This document shows positions 26,813 through 34,197 of a stretch of 64,000 nt of DNA, in pieces; positions within the stretch are counted from its first letter, which is position 1; each line of letters opens with the position of its first letter. Origin of the DNA: Clostridia bacterium. GTDB lineage: Bacteria; Bacillota; Clostridia; Christensenellales; Aristaeellaceae. A model generated the notes under the pieces. The model ran no database searches, was not told where the DNA came from, and saw only the letters and a program-made list of their open reading frames with translations. Made by a program: the position numbers and the translations under genes. The stretch is from contig JAFROK010000017.1 in assembly GCA_017429695.1 (NCBI GenBank), forward strand, positions 1 to 64,000, written 5' to 3'.

Positions 26813-29525
26813 GGGACAGTATGTGGTAACCGGAATGAGCTGCGCGGCCTGCCAGGTTCGGGTGGAGAAGGCAGTCGGAAAAGTACCCGGGGTGGACTCG
26901 GTGACTGTCAGCCTGCTGACCAATTCCATGAAGGTGGAAGGCAACGCCGATCCGGAAGAAGTGATCCGCGCTGTGGAAAAAGCCGGATACGGCGCGGAAG
27001 TGCAGGGAATTCCGTCTGAAAAGCAAAAAAGCACCATGGATTACCGTGCGGAGGAAGAAGTGCTGAAGGACCGGGAGACGCCCAGGCTCCGTCGGCGGCT
27101 GATCTTTTCGGTCGGTTTCCTGCTGGTACTGATGTATATCACGATGGGTTTCAATATGTGGGGATGGCCGCTGCCGGAAGTGCTGGCGGAGAATTATCTG
27201 GTACTGGCGCTGGTTCAGATGCTGCTTTCCGCCATCGTGATGCTGATTAACCATGAGATTTATACCAACGGGTTTAAAGCACTGGTTCACTTTGCGCCGA
27301 ACATGAATACCCTGGTTGCTTTGGGATCATTTGTTGCTTTTGTATGGAGCGTTGTTGTCTTTTTCCAGATGTGCGGGCTGATGACCAGCATCGGGCTGGT
27401 TCGTTATCCGGATATACCGCAGGATCTCAGTCCAAATAATTACAGGACCTTTTTCGGGCAGCTGACGGATAATCAGAAGTTTTATTATTTCACCCAGTTG
27501 ATCGAATCCTGGAAAGGCCATACAGAATATTTCAGCATCCTGGATGAGGCAATGCGCAACCACTATCTGAATCACCTGCATTTTGAATCCGCAGCGATGA
27601 TTCCCGCACTGATTACGGTCGGCAAACTGCTGGAAGCGATCTCCAAGGGGCGGACCACCAGCGCGCTGAAGGGCCTGATGGATCTGGCGCCGAAGACAGC
27701 GGCTGTGATCCGGGACGGACAGGAAACGGAAATTTCTGTGAACGATGTCAGAATCGGCGATGTGTTTGTTGTCCGTCCGGGAGAACGGATTCCTGTGGAC
27801 GGCGTGGTCATTTCCGGCGTGAGCGCCGTGGATGAATCTGCCCTGACCGGGGAATCGATCCCGGTGGACAAAACCGAGGGAGACGCGGTGAATACCGCAA
27901 CAATCAACCAATCCGGATATCTGACCTGCCGGGCAACCCGGGTAGGCGAGGATACAACCCTGGCGCAGATTATCCAGCTGGTTTCGGATGCCGCGGCTTC
28001 CAAAGCGCCGATTGCCCGGATTGCGGATAAAATTTCGGGCGTGTTTGTGCCGGTAGTCATCGGGATTGCTATCCTGGTGACGGTCGGATGGGTGTTGGCC
28101 GGAAACGCACTTTCCTATGCCCTGCCCAGGGGAATTTCCGTGCTGGTCGTTTCGTGCCCGTGTGCACTGGGACTGGCAACTCCGGTGGCCATTATGGTTG
28201 GCAACGGGGTAGGCGCCCGGAACGGTATTCTGTTCAAAACAGGCGCGGCCCTGGAGACCGCCGGCAAAAACCGGATTGCAGTGCTGGACAAAACCGGTAC
28301 AATCACATCCGGCCAGCCTGAAGTGACAGATGTGATTCCGGCAGACGGGATCAGCCGGAAGGAACTGCTGGAAAAGGCCTATACGCTGGAAAAAAAGAGT
28401 GAGCATCCGCTGGCGCGCGCTGTTGTGGCACTGGCTCAAAGCGAACATATTGTTCCCCGGGTAACCAAAGAGTTTACGGCGCTCCCCGGAAATGGCCTGG
28501 AAGCCGTGCTGGACGGAAAACGGATCCACGGCGGCAACCGGGGGTATATCCAGTCATTCGCTCCGCTGCCGGCAGATATTACGGCCCATGCCGAAGAACT
28601 GGCCGCTGAAGGGAAAACGCCCCTGTTTTTTGCGGAGGACGGCAGGATGCTGGGTGTGATTGCCGTTGCGGATACGATTAAGGCTGACTCGGCCGAGGCA
28701 ATCCGGCAGATGCATAAACAGGGAATCCGTGTGATTATGGTCACGGGGGATAACGAGCTGACCGCCCGCGCGATCGGTGAAAAAGCCGGAGTGGATGAAG
28801 TGGCGGCCGGTGTGAAGCCCGATGAGAAAGAGGCAATCGTCCGTAAACTGCAGCGCTTCGGTACGGTGGCCATGATCGGCGACGGAATCAACGATGCGCC
28901 GGCCCTGACCCGGGCCAATACCGGGATCGCCATCGGCGCCGGAACGGATGTGGCAATCGACAGCGCGGATGTTGTGCTGATGAACAGTTCGCTGACAGAC
29001 GCGGCTGCAGCGACCCGCCTGAGCAGAAGAACACTACTGAATATTCGGGAGAACCTTTTTTGGGCGTTCTTCTACAACCTGATCTGTATTCCGCTGGCAG
29101 CCGGGGGTAAAATGAATCCGATGCTGTCGGCGGCGGCCATGAGTATTTCCAGTGTGACTGTGTGCCTGAATGCATTGCGGCTGAATCTTTTCAGGGTTCA
29201 TGATACGACCCATGACAAACCGGGACACCGGAGAAAGCTGCCGGACCGTCTGCTTCCGGAACGTTTTGCGTCGGCAATCCATGGAGTGGATGAACCGGAA
29301 ACAGAGGCGGTCCCGAAACAGATTACCATCCGGATTGACGGCATGATGTGTGAACACTGTGAAGCAACCATCCGGGAAGCATTGGAAGCCCTGCCGTTTG
29401 TGGAAAAAGTAGATGCCAGCCATGATACAGGAAAAGCTGTGATCATGCTGGCAGGGGAGCCGGATGAGAACTGGATCCGGGACGTCATTGAAGACAATGA
29501 CTATGAATACAAGGGGATGGAATGA
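26811..29525 (+). CDS. copA: Copper-translocating P-type ATPase
   Basis: P1B-type ATPase exporting Cu(I). The 904 residues run: N-terminal heavy-metal domain with CAAC (11-14), transmembrane helices, the actuator domain with [12 protein letters not shown], the membrane CPC motif at 449-451, the phosphorylation site Asp493 in DKTGT, ATP-binding HP motif (SEHPLARA), hinge [10 protein letters not shown], and a second heavy-metal domain at the C-terminus with CEHC (847-850). The loop between the third and fourth helices is about 75 residues, far longer than usual, and has many Tyr, Asn and Gln. The extra metal domain at the C-terminus is like a fused CopZ chaperone. Specificity is inferred from the CPC and CxxC motifs. 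Confidence 0.93.
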   Translation: MGQYVVTGMSCAACQVRVEKAVGKVPGVDSVTVSLLTNSMKVEGNADPEEVIRAVEKAGYGAEVQGIPSEKQKSTMDYRAEEEVLKDRETPRLRRRLIFSVGFLLVLMYITMGFNMWGWPLPEVLAENYLVLALVQMLLSAIVMLINHEIYTNGFKALVHFAPNMNTLVALGSFVAFVWSVVVFFQMCGLMTSIGLVRYPDIPQDLSPNNYRTFFGQLTDNQKFYYFTQLIESWKGHTEYFSILDEAMRNHYLNHLHFESAAMIPALITVGKLLEAISKGRTTSALKGLMDLAPKTAAVIRDGQETEISVNDVRIGDVFVVRPGERIPVDGVVISGVSAVDESALTGESIPVDKTEGDAVNTATINQSGYLTCRATRVGEDTTLAQIIQLVSDAAASKAPIARIADKISGVFVPVVIGIAILVTVGWVLAGNALSYALPRGISVLVVSCPCALGLATPVAIMVGNGVGARNGILFKTGAALETAGKNRIAVLDKTGTITSGQPEVTDVIPADGISRKELLEKAYTLEKKSEHPLARAVVALAQSEHIVPRVTKEFTALPGNGLEAVLDGKRIHGGNRGYIQSFAPLPADITAHAEELAAEGKTPLFFAEDGRMLGVIAVADTIKADSAEAIRQMHKQGIRVIMVTGDNELTARAIGEKAGVDEVAAGVKPDEKEAIVRKLQRFGTVAMIGDGINDAPALTRANTGIAIGAGTDVAIDSADVVLMNSSLTDAAAATRLSRRTLLNIRENLFWAFFYNLICIPLAAGGKMNPMLSAAAMSISSVTVCLNALRLNLFRVHDTTHDKPGHRRKLPDRLLPERFASAIHGVDEPETEAVPKQITIRIDGMMCEHCEATIREALEALPFVEKVDASHDTGKAVIMLAGEPDENWIRDVIEDNDYEYKGME

Positions 29526-29536
29526 TCCATCCCCTT
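29511..29536. other. Convergent hairpin at the copA 3' end
   Basis: AAGGGGATGGA pairs perfectly with TCCATCCCCTT around a four-base loop; the copA stop codon overlaps the loop. No T-run follows on either strand, so it may block readthrough between copA and the facing diguanylate cyclase gene or protect the 3' end. Confidence 0.4.
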
Positions 29537-29554
29537 GATTGGTATCAGGCGTGA

Positions 29555-30289
29555 TTAAATATCATACTTTTTCAGCAGCATATCCAGGGCCTCCCTGAGA
29601 AGGATCGCTTCGCCGATGCCTTCTTTTTTTGCAAGCTTGGCCAGGCGCTGGAGCTGATCCTGGGTATAGTGGCTGGTTTTCGGAACCATCTTTTCTTCAC
29701 GGGCCATGGTGACCTTATTCCTGCCGCTGACCTTGGCGCGGTAAAGTGCACTGTCTGCTTTCCGGATGAGTTCCGCGCAGCGGGAGGCATCCTCAAAGGC
29801 AGTAGCCATGCCGATGGTGATGCTTTGGCGGACGCCGTCCGGAGTAACAATGTTGTAGTTGTTCTTCAGTTCGTTCAGGAAAAGGAAAATTTCTTCTTTT
29901 TCCATGCTGCCGCGAAAGATGATGCCGAACTCATCCCCGCCGATGCGGTAGATTTTCGCATCCGCCGGCAGACTGTCCTTCAGATAGGTGCCGGCAGCGA
30001 TCAGGACGCGGTCTCCTTCATCTGTGCCGAAATCGCTGTTGATATGAAGGAATTCGTCGCAGTCCACCAGCGCGATGGCGACGATTTCACCTGAGGCTTC
30101 CGGTTCAGAAGCCAGGATTTCCGTCAGGTCTTTCTCAAACTGATCCCCGACAGGGAACTTCAGGGCATCGTTGACCGCGCTGATTTTTCTTTCCGCATGG
30201 CGGCGGCCGAGCTCCATATGATCTTCCACGGTGATGGGACGGGCGGGCTCTTTTACGGGTGCTTTGGCAGCTTTCTTCTGGGCGGGCAT
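29555..30289 (-). CDS. Diguanylate cyclase with C-terminal ribbon-helix-helix-like domain
   Basis: The 244-residue product makes c-di-GMP: a GGDEF domain spans about 45-200, with VDCDEFLHINSDFG (first metal-binding aspartate) and the intact IGGDEFGI motif at 116-123. There is no RxxD inhibitory site at the expected place. No sensor or membrane domain precedes it; only a Lys/Ala/Pro-rich head of about 20 residues. The last 40 residues, KTSHYTQDQLQRLAKL through LLREALDMLLKKY, match the strand-helix-helix pattern of CopG/Arc-type DNA-binding domains. The start is the second of two ATGs (six bases apart), which is eight bases from AGGAGG; the first ATG is only two bases from it. The promoter is surrounded by palindromes. 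Confidence 0.8.
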   Translation of the reverse strand: MPAQKKAAKAPVKEPARPITVEDHMELGRRHAERKISAVNDALKFPVGDQFEKDLTEILASEPEASGEIVAIALVDCDEFLHINSDFGTDEGDRVLIAAGTYLKDSLPADAKIYRIGGDEFGIIFRGSMEKEEIFLFLNELKNNYNIVTPDGVRQSITIGMATAFEDASRCAELIRKADSALYRAKVSGRNKVTMAREEKMVPKTSHYTQDQLQRLAKLAKKEGIGEAILLREALDMLLKKYDI

Positions 30290-30304
30290 TTTCATTTCCT
30301 CCTT

Positions 30305-30335
30305 ATATCATGTGATATTATTTCGCAAATAACAT
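30305..30335. promoter_or_regulatory. Palindromes in the diguanylate cyclase 5' leader
   Basis: ATATCA/TGATAT (30305-30318) overlaps a 21-base element, ATATTATTTC followed by GCAAATAACAT (30315-30335), whose left arm is identical to that of the perfect palindrome at 30400-30420 and whose right arm has two mismatches. On the minus strand they lie in the transcribed leader. Confidence 0.55.
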
Positions 30336-30348
30336 CCTGCGGTGAATA

Positions 30349-30378
30349 TTTTATAACATATCATATTATAAAAGTCAA
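30349..30378 (-). promoter_or_regulatory. Promoter of the diguanylate cyclase gene overlapped by a palindrome
   Basis: On the minus strand TTGACT (30373-30378), a 17-base spacer and TATAAA (30350-30355) with TGT just upstream form an extended -10 promoter. The inverted repeat TTTTATAA (30349-30356) and TTATAAAA (30366-30373) covers the -10 and spacer exactly. Confidence 0.75.
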
Positions 30379-30399
30379 TATAAAAAATACTTTTAGAAA

Positions 30400-30420
30400 A
30401 TATTATTTCAGAAATAATAT
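30400..30420. promoter_or_regulatory. Perfect 21-bp palindrome, candidate operator
   Basis: ATATTATTTC (30400-30409), a central A, then GAAATAATAT (30411-30420). It lies upstream of the diguanylate cyclase -35 and also 55 bases upstream of the -10 for the FeoAB gene on the other strand. It matches neither the Fur nor the DtxR consensus well. Confidence 0.6.
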
Positions 30421-30451
30421 ATCAGTTCAGATAAAACTGAAAGGACAGAGC

Positions 30452-30480
30452 TTTACGATGACGGGAAAGAGGAATATAAT
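30452..30480 (+). promoter_or_regulatory. Promoter of the feoAB fusion
   Basis: TTTACG (30452-30457), 17-base spacer, TATAAT (30475-30480), 45 bases before the ATG. The small palindrome TTCAG/CTGAA (30426-30441) is just upstream. Confidence 0.6.
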
Positions 30481-30525
30481 AGACAAGTCTAACAGGACGA
30501 CATCGTACGGAAAGAGTTGGTTCGG

Positions 30526-32862
30526 ATGACATTACGGGAACTGAAACCGGGACAATCGGCACGGATTGAGGAAGTGGGCGGTGAAGGCGCACTGCGGCAG
30601 CATTTTCTGGATATGGGCGTACTGCCCGGTGCGGAAGTTACGCTGATAAAACTGGCGCCCATGGGAGATCCCATGGAGCTGCGGATCCATGAATATGAAC
30701 TGACACTGCGCCTGGCAGACGCGGAAAAGATCGGCATTACGCCAATCAAAGCCATACAGAAACAGCCGGAACCAAAAAAGAAGGAGAAACAGGAACATCC
30801 GGGCCTGGGCGAGGAAGGTAAATACCATCCCAAGGGAAGCGGCAATCCGCTGCCGGAAGGAACGAAGCTGACATTTGCTCTCGTCGGGAACCAGAACAGT
30901 GGCAAGACGACGCTGTTTAACCAGCTGACCGGCTCGAACCAGCATGTGGGGAATTTCCCGGGCGTGACAGTGGACCGGAAAGACGGCGCAATCCGCGGGT
31001 ACAGCGATACGCTGATCACTGACCTTCCGGGAATATATTCCATGTCCCCCTATACCAGCGAGGAGATCGTATCCCGTGATTTTGTACTGCAGGAAAAACC
31101 GAAGGCTGTGATCAACATTGTGGACGTGACCAGTATTGAGCGCAGCCTGTATCTGACGATGCAGATCCTGGAGATGGGCGTGCCGACCGTTGTTGCGTTG
31201 AATATGATGGACGAGATGACCGGGAACGGCGGCGGCGTGGACATCAACAGCATGGAGGCGATGCTGGGTGTCCCGGTGGTGCCGATTTCAGCAGCGAAGA
31301 ACCAGGGCATCGGCGAGCTGATCCGGCACGCGGTTCATATTGCAAAATACCAGGAAGCACCGCTGCGGCAGGACTTCTGTGACAGCACGGAGAATGGCGG
31401 TGCAGTGCACCGGGCCCTGCACGCGGTGATTCACCTGATTGAGGATCATGCACAGGCGGCCGGAATTCCGGCCCGGTTTGCCGCGGCCAAGGTGATCGAA
31501 GGTGACGAGTTGATCATTGAGCAGCTGAAACTGGATCAGAACGAACGGGAAATGATCGAACATATCGTACTGCAGATGGAAACGGAACGCGGGATGGACC
31601 GGAGCGCTGCCATGGCGGACATGCGGTACAGCTTTATTCATAAAGTATGCAGTGCCTGCGTGACAAAACCGCATGCCAGCAGGGAACATATCCGGAGCCA
31701 GAAAATTGACCGGGTACTGACCGGCAAGTGGACGGCGATTCCGTTCTTTATTCTGATTATGGGCCTGGTGTTTTTCCTGACATTCTTTCTGATCGGTCCT
31801 TTTCTGCAGGACCTGATGGAAAGCGGGATCGGCCTGCTGAAGGACCTTGCACACCGGGGAATGGAGGCAGCCCATGTCAACAGTACGATCCAAAGCCTGG
31901 TGGAGGAAGGGATCTTTGAAGGCGTGGGAAGCGTGCTGAGCTTCCTGCCAATTGTGGTGACCATGTTCTTTTTCCTGAGCCTGCTGGAGGACAGCGGCTA
32001 TATTGCCCGGGTGGCATTTTTCATGGATAAGCTGCTGCGGAAACTGGGACTGTCCGGCCGTAGCATTGTGCCGATGCTGATTGGCTTCGGCTGTACGGTA
32101 CCGGCGGTTATGTCCACCCGGACGCTGCCCAGCGCACGGGACCGGAAGATGACGATCCTGCTGACGCCGTTCATGAGCTGTACGGCGAAGGTGCCGATTT
32201 ACGGGTTCTTTATTGCCGCCTTTTTCCCGGATTCCAGCTGGTGGATGATCACGTTAATCTATCTGACCGGGATCCTGATCGGAGTCCTGACGGCGTTGGT
32301 TTTCAAGAAAACGCTGTTTAAGGGAGATGCAGTTCCGTTTGTGATGGAGCTTCCCAACTACCGCATGCCGAGTCCGCGGAGCGTGCTGCAGCTGCTGTGG
32401 GAAAAGACGAAGGATTTTATCCAGCGGGCTTTCAGCATTATCCTGATTGCGACGCTTGTCGTATGGTTCCTGAAGACGTTCAGCTTCGGCTTTAACATGG
32501 TGGAGGAAGGTTCGGACGACAGCATGCTGGCGGTGATCGCGAAGCTGCTGGTGCCGCTGATGCGGCCGGTCGGCCTCGGCGACTGGCGGATTATCACATC
32601 GCTGATCAGTGGCTTTATGGCGAAGGAAAGCGTTGTTTCCATTATGGAAATCCTTTTCCCGGAAGGCGGTATCCAGGCCCTGGGCGCTTTGACCGGAGTG
32701 ACGATGCTGGCCTTCAGCCTGCTGTATACGCCGTGCGTGGCGGCAATTGCCTCCATCAAGCGGGAACTCGGGCGGAAATGGGCGCTTGGCGTGGTGTTAT
32801 GGCAATGCGCGATCGCGTGGGTTGCAGCGCTGTTTGTTCAGCTGATCGGACGTTTGTTTTAG
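30526..32862 (+). CDS. feoB: Ferrous iron transporter with fused FeoA and FeoB domains
   Basis: GTP-dependent Fe(II) uptake protein. The 778-residue product begins with an SH3-like FeoA domain (about 1-75, containing LDMGVLPGAEVTLI), a Lys/Glu/Pro linker (75-115), then the FeoB G-domain (GNQNSGKTTLFN, DLPGIYSM, LNMMDEM) and the membrane part with Gate motifs (GYIARVAFFMDKLLRK, then GFGCTVPA) and about eight helices. FeoA-FeoB fusion is less common than separate genes. Start at ATG 30526 behind GGAAAGAG; a TTG three codons earlier is less likely. A Cys-rich small partner follows. Confidence 0.95.
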   Translation: MTLRELKPGQSARIEEVGGEGALRQHFLDMGVLPGAEVTLIKLAPMGDPMELRIHEYELTLRLADAEKIGITPIKAIQKQPEPKKKEKQEHPGLGEEGKYHPKGSGNPLPEGTKLTFALVGNQNSGKTTLFNQLTGSNQHVGNFPGVTVDRKDGAIRGYSDTLITDLPGIYSMSPYTSEEIVSRDFVLQEKPKAVINIVDVTSIERSLYLTMQILEMGVPTVVALNMMDEMTGNGGGVDINSMEAMLGVPVVPISAAKNQGIGELIRHAVHIAKYQEAPLRQDFCDSTENGGAVHRALHAVIHLIEDHAQAAGIPARFAAAKVIEGDELIIEQLKLDQNEREMIEHIVLQMETERGMDRSAAMADMRYSFIHKVCSACVTKPHASREHIRSQKIDRVLTGKWTAIPFFILIMGLVFFLTFFLIGPFLQDLMESGIGLLKDLAHRGMEAAHVNSTIQSLVEEGIFEGVGSVLSFLPIVVTMFFFLSLLEDSGYIARVAFFMDKLLRKLGLSGRSIVPMLIGFGCTVPAVMSTRTLPSARDRKMTILLTPFMSCTAKVPIYGFFIAAFFPDSSWWMITLIYLTGILIGVLTALVFKKTLFKGDAVPFVMELPNYRMPSPRSVLQLLWEKTKDFIQRAFSIILIATLVVWFLKTFSFGFNMVEEGSDDSMLAVIAKLLVPLMRPVGLGDWRIITSLISGFMAKESVVSIMEILFPEGGIQALGALTGVTMLAFSLLYTPCVAAIASIKRELGRKWALGVVLWQCAIAWVAALFVQLIGRLF

Positions 32863-32901
32863 TTGTTAGCTGTAAGTTGTCAGTTGTGGCAGGAGATTCA
32901 T

Positions 32902-33063
32902 ATGAATATCTGGGATATTGTGATTCTGGGAATTGTGGCAGGCGGGGTTATTCTGGCTGTCATGCATACGCGGAAAAACCGGAAAAACGGAAAGTGCCCC
33001 GGCGGATGCGATTGCTGCGGGAAACCATGCAAATTAAAGCTTGACACAGACCGGGAAGCGTGA
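32902..33063 (+). CDS. FeoB-associated Cys-rich membrane protein
   Basis: The 53-residue product has one hydrophobic N-terminal helix (about 4-21) followed by a basic stretch and a compact CPGGCDCCGKPC cluster with five cysteines. Small proteins of this type follow FeoB in many clostridia and may help iron handling or complex stability. The ATG follows a CAGGAG site. The rplU promoter -35 lies inside its 3' end, so it overlaps the next regulatory region. Confidence 0.82.
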   Translation: MNIWDIVILGIVAGGVILAVMHTRKNRKNGKCPGGCDCCGKPCKLKLDTDREA

Positions 33064-33069
33064 TAAATT
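33041..33069 (+). promoter_or_regulatory. Promoter of the rplU operon
   Basis: TTGACA (33041-33046), 17-base spacer, TAAATT (33064-33069) with an upstream TGA forming an extended -10. Confidence 0.8.
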
Positions 33070-33071
33070 AT

Positions 33072-33155
33072 TTCGGTAAGCCGCTCGGGAGAGGTCTGTC
33101 CAATGCGCGGTCCCGCGCAACCTCAGAAATCCCGGCGAGTATGTAATCAGGAGGT
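33072..33155 (+). promoter_or_regulatory. Leader of rplU, possible L21 leader
   Basis: About 85 transcribed bases rich in C and G ahead of the L21 gene, with pairing stretches such as GCGCGGTCCCGCGC near 33115-33128. In Bacillaceae an L21 leader RNA occurs here and binds L21. The match is by position and composition only. Confidence 0.45.
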
Positions 33156-33163
33156 GCTGTCCC

Positions 33164-33472
33164 ATGTATGCGATTATTGCAGCGGGCGGCCGGCAATACC
33201 GTGTGTCCCAGGGTGATGTAATCTACATCGACAAAGTCAACCAGGAAGCTGATTCCACGATCTCCTTCGATGTGCTGATGATCGGTGGCGACGGAGATGT
33301 GAAGGTCGGAAATCCCGTTCTGGCCGGTGCGAAGGTCGAAGGCAAGGTGCTTGCTCAGGTAAAGGGTGAAAAGATCACCGTTTACAAGTACAAGAGCAAG
33401 AAGGATTCCAAGCGGAAGATCGGCCATCGCCAGCCGTACACCAAGGTGGAAATCACCGCGATCAACGCATAA
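33164..33472 (+). CDS. rplU: 50S ribosomal protein L21
   Basis: Core 50S protein. The 102-residue product opens MYAIIAAGGRQYRV, the L21 signature, and ends with a Lys/Arg-rich RNA-binding region (KKDSKRKIGHRQPYTKVEI). Length matches the family. AGGAGG is well placed before the ATG. It is followed immediately by prp and rpmA, the conserved Firmicutes order. Confidence 0.98.
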   Translation: MYAIIAAGGRQYRVSQGDVIYIDKVNQEADSTISFDVLMIGGDGDVKVGNPVLAGAKVEGKVLAQVKGEKITVYKYKSKKDSKRKIGHRQPYTKVEITAINA

Positions 33473-33807
33473 TGATTTCCGCAATCCTGTATCATGGGGA
33501 GAAAGGCCTGTCGGGGTGCCGGATGACCGGCCACAGCGGACAGGCGGAAGCGGGGCGCGACATTGTATGCGCCGCGGCTTCGATCCTCGGATGTACCTGC
33601 GTCAACGCATTGGAAACCGTATGCGGCGTGATTCCGGAAATTACGGAAAACGGTGACGGCGTACTGGCCTTCCGGCTGCCGGAAATGACGGCAGAGGAAA
33701 ACGCGAAAGCGCAGATTCTGATGGGCGCCCTGAAACAGGGACTGTCCGATCTGGCGGAGGAATACCCCCGCAATATCACGTTGAGTGAAAAAGCATATTT
33801 CCAATAA
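33472..33807 (+). CDS. prp: Ribosomal-processing cysteine protease Prp
   Basis: Cysteine protease that removes the N-terminal extension of L27. The 111-residue product contains the expected catalytic stretch: His in [10 protein letters not shown] (near residue 20) and Cys in [12 protein letters not shown] (near 34). Its start overlaps the last base of the rplU stop. The L27 product downstream carries a cleavable extension, so the pair is functional together. Confidence 0.95.
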   Translation: MISAILYHGEKGLSGCRMTGHSGQAEAGRDIVCAAASILGCTCVNALETVCGVIPEITENGDGVLAFRLPEMTAEENAKAQILMGALKQGLSDLAEEYPRNITLSEKAYFQ

Positions 33808-33824
33808 GAACGGAGGAAACGACC

Positions 33825-34124
33825 ATGATGAAGCTTAATCTGCAGCAGTTTGCTCATAAAAAGGGAATGGGCTCCACCCGGAACGGCCGCGACAGCGAGT
33901 CCAAGCGTCTTGGACCGAAGCGGGCCGACGGGCAGGAAGCCAAGGCTGGCAACATTCTGGTTCGTCAGCGCGGCACCCACATCCATCCCGGCCACAATGT
34001 CGGCATCGGCAAGGATGACACCCTGTTCGCGAAAGTGACGGGCATTGTCCGGTTCGAGCGCCTGGGCAAGGACCGCAAGCAGGTCTCCGTATATCCTGTT
34101 GAGACCGCGGGCGAAGCTCAGTAA
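33825..34124 (+). CDS. rpmA: 50S ribosomal protein L27 with cleavable N-terminal extension
   Basis: The 99-residue product begins [17 protein letters not shown]. The [11 protein letters not shown] segment is the Prp recognition site in Firmicutes, and cleavage after the Phe-proximal residues exposes the mature AHKKGMGS end that reaches the peptidyl transferase centre. The body ([21 protein letters not shown]) is typical. The next gene is metG; the obg GTPase that commonly follows L27 is absent. Confidence 0.96.
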   Translation: MMKLNLQQFAHKKGMGSTRNGRDSESKRLGPKRADGQEAKAGNILVRQRGTHIHPGHNVGIGKDDTLFAKVTGIVRFERLGKDRKQVSVYPVETAGEAQ

Positions 34125-34143
34125 TTGACTGAACGGTAAAGAG

Positions 34144-34173
34144 ATGGGCTGTTGCGCCGCAACAGCCCATTTT
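34144..34173 (+). terminator. Intrinsic terminator after rpmA
   Basis: ATGGGCTGTTGC (34144-34155) pairs perfectly with GCAACAGCCCAT (34159-34170), loop GCC, then four T residues counting the last base of the arm. It ends the rplU-prp-rpmA unit. Confidence 0.9.
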
Positions 34174-34197
34174 GCGTTAAATAAGGAGGAAGACGCC

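Noticed and set aside
34144-34197. An extended MetG start through the terminator hairpin.
   Set aside because: The frame crosses the rpmA terminator and the AAGGAGG site lies right before 34198.
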